Positions 47,343-56,388 of a stretch of DNA of 64,000 nt are shown piece by piece. The position numbers and the translations under genes were made by a program. The notes beneath the pieces are model-generated. The model saw only the letters and a list, made by a program, of their open reading frames with translations, was not told the origin of the DNA and ran no database searches. The DNA comes from Desulfobacterales bacterium (lineage in GTDB: Bacteria > Desulfobacterota > Desulfobacteria > Desulfobacterales > SpSt-501), in contig JALOOU010000045.1 in NCBI GenBank assembly GCA_025454255.1, forward strand, positions 1-64,000, written 5' to 3'. Within the stretch, counting starts at the first letter, position 1. Each line of letters begins with the position of its first letter.

Positions 47343-48390
47343 GCTGGCACGGCCCTACCGGCCGCCGCTTTTTCTGCGAAACGGGCTGCTCCAGACCCTC
47401 CTGGCCAGCCTGCGCCTGCGCGCCGCGGGGGCGAACCCGATGCGCACGGCCGCCCGCGAGCTGATCCTGGAGACCTCCGCTGGCGTGCGCCTGCTGGGGG
47501 CGCACTCGCCCCAGGCTCCGGCCCCGGGGCGGGGGCTCGCCATCCTCCTGCCCGGCTGGGAGGGCGGCATCGATTCCACCTACATGCTCTGCACGGGCCG
47601 CGCCCTCTTCCGGCGCGGCTTCGACGTCTTCCGCCTCAACTATCGCGACCACGGGCGCAGCCACCACCTGAACCGGGGGATTTTCTACGCGGTCCTGCTG
47701 GATGAGGTGTTCGAGGCCGTCGCCCGGGCCGCGGCCCTGGCGGCGGGCCGGCCGGTGCTCTTGGCAGGCTTTTCGCTGGGCGGAAACTTCGCGCTGCGCA
47801 TCGGCCGGCGCTGCGGGGCGCAGCCCATCCCCGGCCTGTGCCGCATCGTCGCCGTCAGCCCGGCGCTCGACCCGGCCGCGGCCACCGCGCGGATCGACCG
47901 CCACCCGCTGATCCGGGGCTATTTCCTCGAAAAGTGGCGCCGTTCCCTTGCGCTCAAGCAGTCCCTTTTCCCGGAGCTCTACGATTTCGCCCCCGCCCTG
48001 GGGATCCAAACCGTCATGGGGTTGACCGAGCACCTGCTCGCCCACCACAGCCCCTATGCCTCGGCCGCCGCCTATTTTGCCGACTACACCCTGACCGGCG
48101 AGGCCTTGGCCTCGCTGCGCGTGCCGGCCAGCCTGTTGACCGCCGCGGACGACCCCATCGTCGCGGCCGCCGATTTCGAGGCGCTGCGCTGCGGGCCTGC
48201 GACCGAGGTCGTGGTCCATCGCCACGGCGGGCACAACGGGTTCCTGCAGGGCTGGCGCCTGCAAAGCCGCTATGAAAGCGACATCCCCGAGCTCTTCGAG
48301 CGGGTTTGCGCGGGTCGCACGTTGCCATCGGCCGGCGGGATGAATATTGTCCAAGGCGATGCGTCGAGTAAAAGCGATTGCAAGGGATGA
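47320..48390 (+). CDS. YheT-like alpha/beta hydrolase
   Basis: ILLPGWEGGIDSTYMLCTGRALFRRGFDVFRLNYRDHG, LAGFSLGGNFALRI. Confidence 0.88.
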   Translation: MTPSAQSELARPYRPPLFLRNGLLQTLLASLRLRAAGANPMRTAARELILETSAGVRLLGAHSPQAPAPGRGLAILLPGWEGGIDSTYMLCTGRALFRRGFDVFRLNYRDHGRSHHLNRGIFYAVLLDEVFEAVARAAALAAGRPVLLAGFSLGGNFALRIGRRCGAQPIPGLCRIVAVSPALDPAAATARIDRHPLIRGYFLEKWRRSLALKQSLFPELYDFAPALGIQTVMGLTEHLLAHHSPYASAAAYFADYTLTGEALASLRVPASLLTAADDPIVAAADFEALRCGPATEVVVHRHGGHNGFLQGWRLQSRYESDIPELFERVCAGRTLPSAGGMNIVQGDASSKSDCKG

Positions 48391-48479
48391 GAGCCAAGCG
48401 CAACGGCGCGCGCGGCACGGGGTTCCGACCGAGAGATGGATGTTTGGATGTCGACCGACAGCCAGAAACAGGAGGATGG

Positions 48480-48980
48480 ATGAGCGAGGATAGAGCGACC
48501 GAGATTTTAAAGAATGCGATCCTGCTGGAGAAGCGGGGGCAGGCCTTTTACGGCAAGGTGGCCGCCCAGACCTCCGCCGGGGCCGTGAAAGAGTTCTTCG
48601 CCCTGATGGCCGCGGAGGAGGCCCGGCACGTGCAGATCCTCTCGGAGCAGTTCAAGAGCTTCCGGGACACCAAGAAATTCAAGCCCGAGCGCTACACCGA
48701 GCCGGATTTCGCCACGGCCTCCCGCATCCTGACCGAGGAGCTCAAGCGCCAGATCGCTGCGGCCGACTTCGAGGCGGCCGCCGTGGCCGCCGCCATGGCG
48801 ATGGAGAAAAACGCGATCGAAATCTACAACCGCCGGGCGGGCGAGGCGCAGGACCCCGACGAAAAGGCGCTCTACGCCTGGCTGGCGAAGTGGGAGGGCG
48901 AACACCTCGCGTTCCTGTCCAAGCTCGACCGCGAAATCACCGAGCAGGTCTGGAACGACAACAACTTCTGGCCTTTCTGA
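48480..48980 (+). CDS. Ferritin-like/rubrerythrin-type protein
   Basis: Paired ExxH pattern LMAAEEARHVQIL and EGEHLAFL; ILLEKRGQAFY. Confidence 0.85.
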   Translation: MSEDRATEILKNAILLEKRGQAFYGKVAAQTSAGAVKEFFALMAAEEARHVQILSEQFKSFRDTKKFKPERYTEPDFATASRILTEELKRQIAAADFEAAAVAAAMAMEKNAIEIYNRRAGEAQDPDEKALYAWLAKWEGEHLAFLSKLDREITEQVWNDNNFWPF

Positions 48981-48997
48981 GCATCCGCGAGCCGCGG

Positions 48998-49774
48998 CTA
49001 TCGGTTTTTCCAGACCGGGTTTTTTTTCTCGATGAACGCCCGGATCCCGGTCTGGGCGTCCGCGGCCTGAAGGTTCAAGGCGATGGTGTGCGTTGCCAGC
49101 TGCAGGGCCTTGTCGTCCGGCTGGTCCACCTGGGCGTAGAAGCCCTGTTTGCCGATGGCGAGCACCAGGCGGCTCGCCTCCGCGATCTGCGCCGCCAGGC
49201 CTTCGGTTTCGGCTTCCAGCCGGTCGAGCGGCACCACCCGGTTGACCAGGCCCAGCGCCTGGGCCTCCGCGGCGCTGTAGTAGCGGCCGGTCAGCAGCAT
49301 CTCCATCGCGGCCTTCCGGCCTACGGCGCGCGTGAGCGCGGTCATGGGCGTCGTGCAGAAGAGCCCGATTTTGACCCCCGGGGTCGCGAAGCGGGCGCCC
49401 TCCTCGGCCACGACCAGGTCGCACCAGGCCGCCAACTGGCAGCCGGCGGCGGTGGCGACGCCCTGGACCTGGGCGACCACAGGCTGGGGGATGGTGTGCA
49501 GCCGCTGCATCATGCGGCTGCAGCGCTCGAAGATCTCAGTGCTCGCGCGCATCCCCCGGCCCACCATCTCCGTCAGGTCGTGGCCGGCGCAGAAGTGCGC
49601 GCCCGCCGCCCGGAGGATGAGCACCTTGAGGGCCTCGTCGGCCGCCGCGCGCTCCAAGGCGTCGGTCAGCTCCGCGATCATCCGCTGGGAGAGGGCGTTG
49701 ATCCGGCGCGGGTTGTTGAGGGTCAGGATGCCGACGGGGCCCTTGCCGGTGAAGAGGATCTCCGCGTAGGTCAT
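48998..49774 (-). CDS. Enoyl-CoA hydratase/isomerase family
   Basis: MTYAEILFTGKGPVGILTLNNPRRINALSQRM; HFCAGHDLTEM. Confidence 0.92.
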   Translation of the reverse strand: MTYAEILFTGKGPVGILTLNNPRRINALSQRMIAELTDALERAAADEALKVLILRAAGAHFCAGHDLTEMVGRGMRASTEIFERCSRMMQRLHTIPQPVVAQVQGVATAAGCQLAAWCDLVVAEEGARFATPGVKIGLFCTTPMTALTRAVGRKAAMEMLLTGRYYSAAEAQALGLVNRVVPLDRLEAETEGLAAQIAEASRLVLAIGKQGFYAQVDQPDDKALQLATHTIALNLQAADAQTGIRAFIEKKNPVWKNR

Positions 49775-49898
49775 GTCGGCCTCCCGCAAAAAAATGGGGC
49801 CTTGCCCGGAACCGCTTCCCGAACAAAGCCCGTGGCTTCGGCAGCTGCGCGGACGGAGCCGGGAGCCCGGCCCCCGCCCGCCGCGCACGGCGCTGAGA

Positions 49899-50099
49899 CT
49901 ACACCCCCGAGCGCCCGTCGTCGCAGGCGTCGTCGTCGCCGGTGAACCGGCTGTGTTCGGCCGTGGTGCTGACCTCGCACACCGGCAGCTTCTCGGTTGC
50001 CCGCATGGGCTTGCCGCAGCACTCCGGCACCTTGGCAGCCGCCTTGATCTCAGCGGTCTTGCCGCAGTTCTCGCATTCGAATTTGCGCGTGTCGGCCAT
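49899..50099 (-). CDS. Small zinc-ribbon protein
   Basis: FECENCGKTAEIKAAAKVPECCGKPM, two CxxC-type knuckles. Confidence 0.65.
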   Translation of the reverse strand: MADTRKFECENCGKTAEIKAAAKVPECCGKPMRATEKLPVCEVSTTAEHSRFTGDDDACDDGRSGV

Positions 50100-50165
50100 G
50101 AACTCCTCCTGGATGGATTCGGCGTGATCGGAACGGCCGCAGGATAGAAAATCCCCGCGGGCGTG

Positions 50166-51416
50166 TCAAGAAAAAGCGCCGATGATGCCGACGACCGCTC
50201 CGGTCATGCAGGTCGCGAGCGTGCCGGAGACGATGGCGCGCGGACCCAGCGCGACGATCTCGTTGCGCCGGCCGGGAGCCATTGTGCAGAGCCCCCCGAG
50301 CATGATCCCGAGGCTTCCGGGGTTGGCGAAGCCGCACATGGCGTAGGTCATGATCAGAAGCGTGCGCGGACTGAGCGTGTCGGGGGGCAGCCGGCTCATG
50401 TCGATGTAGGCGATCAGCTCGTTTAGGATCGTCTTCGTTCCCATCAGCGCCCCGGCCGCCGCGGACTCGGACCAGGGCACCCCCATCAGCCAGCAGACCG
50501 GCACCATGGCGAGCCCGACGATGCGCTGCAGGCTGAGGGGCTCCCCCGCGATTTCAGGCAGCAGCCCCAGCGCCAGGTTGAGCAGCGTCACCAGGGCCAC
50601 CAGCACGATCAGCATGCCGACGATGTTGACGAGCAGCTGGATCCCCTGCAGCGTGCCCTGCGTGAGGGCGTCCATGGCGCCCGCGGCCGTCGCGGGCGGG
50701 CGCATCTCGCCGGGGGTTGGATCGCCGCTCTGCGGTATCATGATGCGCGCGATCGTGACGGCGGCCGGCAGGCTGATGACCGAGGCGATGAGGATGTGCC
50801 CCATGGCATCGGGCACCTGCTTTCCCAGGATGGTGGCGTAGAGGGCCATCACGGTGCCGGCGACGGTGGCCATGCCGCAGGTCATGACGGAAAAGAGCTC
50901 GCTGCGCGTCAGGCGCGCGAGGTAGGGCCGGATGAAGAGCGGCGCCTCCACCATGCCGACGAACACGTTGCAGGAGTTGGCCAGGCCCTCCGCCCCGCCC
51001 ACCCCCAGGCACTTGCGCAGGCCCCAGGAAAGCCCTCTCACCACCGCCGGCAGGATCCGCCAGTGGAAGAGCAGCGCTGAGAGGGCGCTGACGAGCAGCA
51101 CCAGCGGCAGGGCCTGGAAGGCCAGGATGAAGCTGCTGCCCACGTGGTTCTCGTCGTAGGGCAGCGCATCGCCCCCCAGGTAGCCGAAAACGAACGCGGT
51201 GCCCGCGCCCGCAGCCTCCTGGAGGGCCAGCACCATCCGGTTGAGCAGCACGAACAGCTCGCGCGACAGGGGCAGGTGGATCAGGACGGCGGCCAGGCCG
51301 ACCTGCAGCGCGATCCCTGCGAGGACGAGCTTCACGCTCACCCGCCGCCGGTCTTCGCTGAAAAGCCAGGCAATCCCGGCGAAGGCGGCCAGCCCGGCCA
51401 TGCTCTGCCAGATCAT
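50166..51416 (-). CDS. Concentrative nucleoside transporter (NupC/CNT family)
   Basis: NSCNVFVGMVEAPLFIRPYLARLTRSELFSVMTCGMATVAGTVMALY; CGFANPGSLGIMLGGLCTMAPGRRNE. Confidence 0.93.
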   Translation of the reverse strand: MIWQSMAGLAAFAGIAWLFSEDRRRVSVKLVLAGIALQVGLAAVLIHLPLSRELFVLLNRMVLALQEAAGAGTAFVFGYLGGDALPYDENHVGSSFILAFQALPLVLLVSALSALLFHWRILPAVVRGLSWGLRKCLGVGGAEGLANSCNVFVGMVEAPLFIRPYLARLTRSELFSVMTCGMATVAGTVMALYATILGKQVPDAMGHILIASVISLPAAVTIARIMIPQSGDPTPGEMRPPATAAGAMDALTQGTLQGIQLLVNIVGMLIVLVALVTLLNLALGLLPEIAGEPLSLQRIVGLAMVPVCWLMGVPWSESAAAGALMGTKTILNELIAYIDMSRLPPDTLSPRTLLIMTYAMCGFANPGSLGIMLGGLCTMAPGRRNEIVALGPRAIVSGTLATCMTGAVVGIIGAFS

Positions 51417-51507
51417 GTGAGGACCCTCCTCGGGCAAAAAAAGGGGGCAAGGATTCAAGGGGTCGAGGGCCGCCGGACCTGTCGATTTCAGGCCGTTTCG
51501 CCTTTGC

Positions 51508-52062
51508 TCACTTTTTGACGGCGACCAGCGCCGCCATGACCCGCTCCCCCTCCCGGCCGGTTTCGCCGCCCTCGCGGTAGTAGATGACGTTAAGGGACAA
51601 AAACGCGTGCAGCAGCTCGTTTTCGCGCAGCAGGTAGTCGCGGCAGTGGCCCTCCTCGGCAGCGCTGCCCGGCGCGGCCACCAGGGTCTCGAAGATCAGA
51701 ATCCCCCCCGGGGCGAGCCCCTCGCAGATCTGCGGAAAAAGCCGCCGGTTGAGGTAGAGCACATCGACGATGAGATCGTAGCGCGCCGCGGGGATGTCGA
51801 AGAGCTCCAGGTCGGCGCAGATGATGCGAACGGCGGGGTGTCTCCCGGCAAACAGCGAAAGCCCCGCATCGGCGATGTCGACCGCGTCGACGCGGAAGCC
51901 CTGCCCCGCCAGGTAGAGCGCGTGGCGCCCGTTTCCGGCCGCGATGTCGAGCGCCCGCCGCCCCGGCGCAAGCCGGGCGAACTCCCGCACGACGGCGGCC
52001 GGCGCGCCCGGATGCTCCTGGCGCCGGTACCTCTCGTTCCACTTGAGGCGGTCGGATTTCAT
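51508..52062 (-). CDS. Class I SAM-dependent methyltransferase (TehB-like)
   Basis: ALDIAAGNGRHALYLAGQGFRVDAVDIA. Confidence 0.88.
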   Translation of the reverse strand: MKSDRLKWNERYRRQEHPGAPAAVVREFARLAPGRRALDIAAGNGRHALYLAGQGFRVDAVDIADAGLSLFAGRHPAVRIICADLELFDIPAARYDLIVDVLYLNRRLFPQICEGLAPGGILIFETLVAAPGSAAEEGHCRDYLLRENELLHAFLSLNVIYYREGGETGREGERVMAALVAVKK

Positions 52063-52116
52063 ATCGCTCCGGCACACACGTTATCAAGGGTCTCATAATT
52101 GTCAGGACAATGGTTG

Positions 52117-52242
52117 AAAATCCCCCCGGCCTCCCTTTTTTATGTAGGGAGGGGGAACCCCTCTTTAGCAAAGAGGGGATAGGGGAGATTTGCCGCAGAG
52201 GCCGAATCCCTCCCTTGGCAAAAAGAGGTGCGGAGGGATTTT
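52117..52242. repeat. Intergenic palindromic repeat (CCCCTCTTT-AGC-AAAGAGGGG family), copy 1
   Basis: aaaatccccccggcctccctttttt...aacCCCTCTTTAGCAAAGAGGGGat...ggagggatttt; same hairpin family at 54782-54854. Confidence 0.85.
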
Positions 52243-52248
52243 CGGCGT

Positions 52249-53319
52249 TCAGCCCTTTTTGCGGCCGGCCGCCAGCCTGGCGGCGAGCTTTATGGCCTCG
52301 ATCATCGACTGGGGCGTGGCCCGGCCCTCTCCGGCCTTGCCGAAGGCGGTCCCGTGGTCCACCGAGACCCGGATGATCGGCAGCCCCAGAGTGACGTTGA
52401 CCCCCGCCATCTGGCCCCAGGTGCCGGTCGCGTCGTCGTACTGAAACCCCATGAGTTTGGTGGGGATGTGGCCCTGGTCGTGGTACATGACGACGACCAG
52501 GTCGTACATGCCCCCGCGCATTTTGGAAAAGACCGTGTCGGCCGGCAGCGGACCCTCCGCCCGGATCCCGTCGGCCCGGGCGGCCGCGACCGCCGGCGCG
52601 ATCTCCCGGTCGTCCTCCTCGCCGAAGAGGCCCCCCTCCCCGCAGTGCGGGTTCAGCCCGGCGACGGCGATCCGCGGGGAGTCGATCCCCATCCGCCGCA
52701 GCGCCTCGTCGGCCAGACGGATCACGGTCAGCACCCGCTCCTTCGTCACGCGCTCGCAGGCCGTCTTCAGCGACACGTGGGTCGACACGTGGGCCACGCG
52801 AAAGCGGCCCTCGGCCAGCATCATCGAATAGTCCCGCGTTCCGGTCAGCTCGGCGTAGATCTCGGTGTGGCCGGCGTAGTGGAACCCGCCGGCGTTGATG
52901 GCGGCCTTGTTGATCGGGCCGGTGACGGTGGCGGCGATCTCGCCGGCCATGGCCAGCTCGATCACCTTGGCCACGTATTCGAAGGAGGCCCGCCCCTGCG
53001 CGGCGGTCACCTGCTTGTGGCGCAGCTGCGAAAGCGGCAGGTTGGCGAGGTCGAGCACGTCGACGGCGCCGAGCGCAAACTGCGCCTCGGCCACCTTTTG
53101 GCGCGCGGCGGTTGCGAGCTTCAGGCCGCTGAAGCGCACGGCGTCTTCCATGACACCCGCATCCCCCACCACGATCGGCCGGCAGATGCCGTAAATTTCA
53201 TCCAAGGCCAGCGCCTTGGCGCAGATCTCCGGCCCGATCCCCGCCGGGTCCCCCATGGATATGCCGATGATCGGCAAGCTTTTGTTTTCCAAACGAACCC
53301 CCTTTCCGCATTCGTTCAC
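52249..53319 (-). CDS. pdxA: 4-hydroxythreonine-4-phosphate dehydrogenase family (PdxA/PdxA2)
   Basis: IGISMGDPAGIGPEI, TGPINKAAINAGGFHYAGHTE, YHDQGHIPTKLM, DHGTAFGKAGEGRA. Confidence 0.95.
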   Translation of the reverse strand: MNECGKGVRLENKSLPIIGISMGDPAGIGPEICAKALALDEIYGICRPIVVGDAGVMEDAVRFSGLKLATAARQKVAEAQFALGAVDVLDLANLPLSQLRHKQVTAAQGRASFEYVAKVIELAMAGEIAATVTGPINKAAINAGGFHYAGHTEIYAELTGTRDYSMMLAEGRFRVAHVSTHVSLKTACERVTKERVLTVIRLADEALRRMGIDSPRIAVAGLNPHCGEGGLFGEEDDREIAPAVAAARADGIRAEGPLPADTVFSKMRGGMYDLVVVMYHDQGHIPTKLMGFQYDDATGTWGQMAGVNVTLGLPIIRVSVDHGTAFGKAGEGRATPQSMIEAIKLAARLAAGRKKG

Positions 53320-53393
53320 GGCGAATGCCTTTTCCCCTCTGGAACGATGGGGTTAGCGGCATTCTGGTAATGAACCCAACACTTGCCCCCGGC

Positions 53394-53499
53394 GTCGACT
53401 TCGTAATAAGCCCAAGTTCAAGGCGTGAGAGTTTCGCAGAGCGAGGCGTAGCTGCGAAATGAAGCACAACGCCGAAATTGGGCTTATTCCGAAGTCGAC
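53394..53499. repeat. 106-bp nested inverted repeat
   Basis: Outer arms GTCGACTTCGTAATAAGCCCAA / TTGGGCTTATTCCGAAGTCGAC (21 of 22 pairs), inner TTTCGCAG/CTGCGAAA. Confidence 0.95.
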
Positions 53500-54764
53500 C
53501 CCCGGATCGGCAGCAGGTCCGGCGCATGGGTCAGCACCGCCACCCGGGCGCCCGGCCCCCGGCGCCGCAGGGCCTCCGCCAACGCCCACTGCAGGCTGGG
53601 CGCGTGGGTGTGGCCGAGCTTAACCTTGTGCTCGGCCGGAATGCCCGGCGAAAAGGTGATCACCGAGGCCTTCTCGCGCACCAGGGCCCAGGCCACGGCC
53701 AGGGCCGCGGCCACCCCGTTTTTGATCCGGCCCTCCCGGTAGGCGGCCCTGATCCGGCGCGAGGGCCAGGCGGTGTAATCGAGCAGGTCCGTGTGCACCG
53801 GGCTCACCCCCTCGGGCGCCGGGGTGCAGACGATGATCGTGCCCCCGGGCTTGACCATGCGCTGGGCCGGGTACTGGGCCTTGTGGGACTGCCAGAAGTC
53901 GAGGTCGCAGGGGGCGGAGTTCGCGATCACGATGTCGGGTTGCTCGCGGTAGGCCACCCCGTAGATCCGCCGGGCCGCGCGGACCCCGGCCGCGAAGGCC
54001 GCGCGCATCTCTCCGAAGAAAAGGTCTGTGACCCGCCCCTGGCTGTCCATGACGACGTTGAAGATCGTGCGCATGCCCACCCGGTCGGCCATGTCGTCCA
54101 TGTCCCGGCGCACCGGGTTCTCCTCGATCCCGAGCAGGGAGTCCCCTCCGCCCTCGCAGGAGAGCATGTGGGTTTCGGCCGTGGTCTGCGGGCCGCAGAC
54201 CCCGGGCTGGATGATCTTGGAGCTGCCCGAGAAGCCCGGGATGTGGTGCGGGACGATGGCCCCCAGGCCGATGACGACATCCGCCGCCACCACGGCGCGG
54301 TTGACCATGAGCGGGGTCCCGGCGGCCGAACGGCCCAGATCGACCAGGTTGTCGGGCTCCCGCCACTCGTGGTTGAACACCCGGATCCGCCGCCGGACGG
54401 CGGCGCCCACCTTGGCGTCGATCTCGGGCTCGCTCATGTAGCGGTGGGTGCCCAGGGCCAGAATGCAGCCGATGCGGCCGTCCGGCACGCCGGCCGCATT
54501 GAGCCGGTCGAGCAGCGGGGGGATCATGCGGTCGACCGGGGTGAGCCGGGTGTTGTCGTCGCTTACCAGCAGCACGCGGTCGCCCGGCCGCACCCACTGC
54601 TCGAGCGGCGGCTGCCCGATGGGGTCGGCGAGGGCGGCCGCAATGGCCGCCTGCAGGTCCGCCAGCGGGACGGATGCATGCGGGGCGATGACCTGCGCGA
54701 GGTTGGCCTCCGGGATATCGACGCCCAGCGGTTGGCCGTCGAAGGGGATGGTGACGGTCGTCAT
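53484..54764 (-). CDS. LarA-family nickel-dependent racemase homologue (DUF2088)
   Basis: DRVLLVSDDNTRLTPVDRMIPPLL, LGTHRYMSEPEIDAKVG, HHIPGFSGSSKIIQPGVCG. Confidence 0.88.
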   Translation of the reverse strand: MTTVTIPFDGQPLGVDIPEANLAQVIAPHASVPLADLQAAIAAALADPIGQPPLEQWVRPGDRVLLVSDDNTRLTPVDRMIPPLLDRLNAAGVPDGRIGCILALGTHRYMSEPEIDAKVGAAVRRRIRVFNHEWREPDNLVDLGRSAAGTPLMVNRAVVAADVVIGLGAIVPHHIPGFSGSSKIIQPGVCGPQTTAETHMLSCEGGGDSLLGIEENPVRRDMDDMADRVGMRTIFNVVMDSQGRVTDLFFGEMRAAFAAGVRAARRIYGVAYREQPDIVIANSAPCDLDFWQSHKAQYPAQRMVKPGGTIIVCTPAPEGVSPVHTDLLDYTAWPSRRIRAAYREGRIKNGVAAALAVAWALVREKASVITFSPGIPAEHKVKLGHTHAPSLQWALAEALRRRGPGARVAVLTHAPDLLPIRGSTSE

Positions 54765-54781
54765 GCAGGATCCTGTTCGGC

Positions 54782-54854
54782 AAAATCCCTCCTGACCTCC
54801 CTTTGCCGAAGGGAGGGATCACCCCTCTTTGACAAAGAGGGGCCAGGGGGATTT
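54782..54854. repeat. Intergenic palindromic repeat, copy 2
   Basis: CCTCCCTT-TGCCG-AAGGGAGG and CCCCTCTTT-GAC-AAAGAGGGG hairpins bounded by aaaatccct/agggggattt. Confidence 0.9.
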
Positions 54855-55047
54855 CGGAAACGATGTCAATTCAATTTCGAGACGATCAATAGGTTCGGGA
54901 GAGATGAGTTACTCGATTAGGCGGCTGGAGTCAACCTGGGCCGGAGAACGCGCGCCGGCCGGAGGCCGCTTCCCCCGGCCGTTGACCGCCCCCCGACTGC
55001 TGCGATATCATACGGCATTTTTCGGAATCCGGCGAGGAGAGCTGCAA

Positions 55048-56334
55048 ATGGCGCTCGAAGAGCTGAAAGCGGACCACCTCGCCTCCCGCCGCGGGGGGCA
55101 GGCCGCCGTCTGCTCGGCGCACCCCGAGGTGCTGGCGGCCGCCATCGAACTGGCCGCCGACAACGGCCGCCCGCTTCTGGTGGAGGCCACCGCCGGCCAG
55201 GTCAACCAGTTCGGCGGCTACACCGGAATGACCCCCGCCCGCTTCGCATCCTTTCTGAACGGCGTCGCGGACGGCATGGGGTTTCCCCGCGACCGGCTGC
55301 TGATGGGGGCCGACCACCTGGGGCCCTACGTCTGGAGGTCGGAGACGGCGGCGGCGGCCATGGCCAAGGCCGCCGAGCTGGCCCGCCAGTGCATTTCGGC
55401 CGGCTTCGTCAAAATCCATCTGGACACCGGCTTCGGCTGCAGCGACGATGCCGCCGCGATCCTCCCCCCGGCGCTGGCGGCCGAGCGGGCGGTTGGCTTG
55501 TGCGGCGCCTGCGAGGCGCAGGCGGCCCGCCTGCCGGCCGGCCGGCGGCGCCCGCTTTACGTGATCGGCGCCGAGGTGCCGCCGCCCGGCGGCGCGTTGG
55601 AGCAGCCCGAGGCGGTCGAGCTCACCCGGCCCGAAGAGGTCGCCGAATTCATCGGCTTGGCCGAGAGGGGGTTCCGCCAGGCCGGCCTGGCCCAAGCCTG
55701 GGAGCGGGTGCTCGCCGTCGTCGTCCAGCCCGGGGTCGACTTCGGGGACGCGGGCGTGGCCCGCTACGCGCCGGACAAGGCCCGGGCCCTTTCGCAGTTC
55801 CATGCCGCGCTGCCCGGGATCATGACCTACGAGGTCCACTCCACCGACTACCAGCCGCCCGAGGCCCTGGCGCAGATGGTGGCCGGCCATTTCACCCTGC
55901 TCAAGGTCGGCCCCTGCCTGACCCACGCCTTCCGCGAGGCCGTGTTCGCCCTGGAGCAGATCGAGCTGGAGCTGCTGAAGGCCCGGCGCTCCGCGGCGCC
56001 CTCCGAGCTGAGCCGGGTCATGGAGGGGCTCATGCGCGCACACCCGGCGCACTGGCGTTCGCACTATCGCGGCAGCGCGGAGGAGCTCCGCCGCAAGCGG
56101 CGCTCCAGCCGGCTTGACCGGATCCGCTACTACTGGTCCATGCCGGAGGCGCAGGCGGCGCTTGCGCGGCTGCGCAGCAACCTGGCGCCGGCGGTCCCGG
56201 CCGAACTCGCCGCGATCCATTTCCCGGAAGCCGGCCGGTGGCCGCAAACGGACGGCCGGGGCTGCGAGCCCACCCGGCTGGTCCGCCGCCGGATCCGCGC
56301 GGCACTGGAGCCCTACGCCCTTGCATGCCGGTGA
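55048..56334 (+). CDS. D-tagatose-bisphosphate aldolase non-catalytic subunit family (GatZ/KbaZ-like)
   Basis: CSAHPEVLAAAIELAADNGRPLLVEATAGQVNQFGGYTGMTPARF; GADHLGPYVWR; KIHLDTGFGCSDD. Confidence 0.92.
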   Translation: MALEELKADHLASRRGGQAAVCSAHPEVLAAAIELAADNGRPLLVEATAGQVNQFGGYTGMTPARFASFLNGVADGMGFPRDRLLMGADHLGPYVWRSETAAAAMAKAAELARQCISAGFVKIHLDTGFGCSDDAAAILPPALAAERAVGLCGACEAQAARLPAGRRRPLYVIGAEVPPPGGALEQPEAVELTRPEEVAEFIGLAERGFRQAGLAQAWERVLAVVVQPGVDFGDAGVARYAPDKARALSQFHAALPGIMTYEVHSTDYQPPEALAQMVAGHFTLLKVGPCLTHAFREAVFALEQIELELLKARRSAAPSELSRVMEGLMRAHPAHWRSHYRGSAEELRRKRRSSRLDRIRYYWSMPEAQAALARLRSNLAPAVPAELAAIHFPEAGRWPQTDGRGCEPTRLVRRRIRAALEPYALACR

Positions 56335-56388
56335 AGAAGACGATAGGAGTAGCCAGCAGCCTCTAACCCATACCCGCGGAGGTGTCTC

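Noticed and set aside
45199-48390. 1063-aa plus-strand ORF
   Set aside because: Off-frame reading through the membrane synthase gene fused in-frame to the real hydrolase; true start is 47320.
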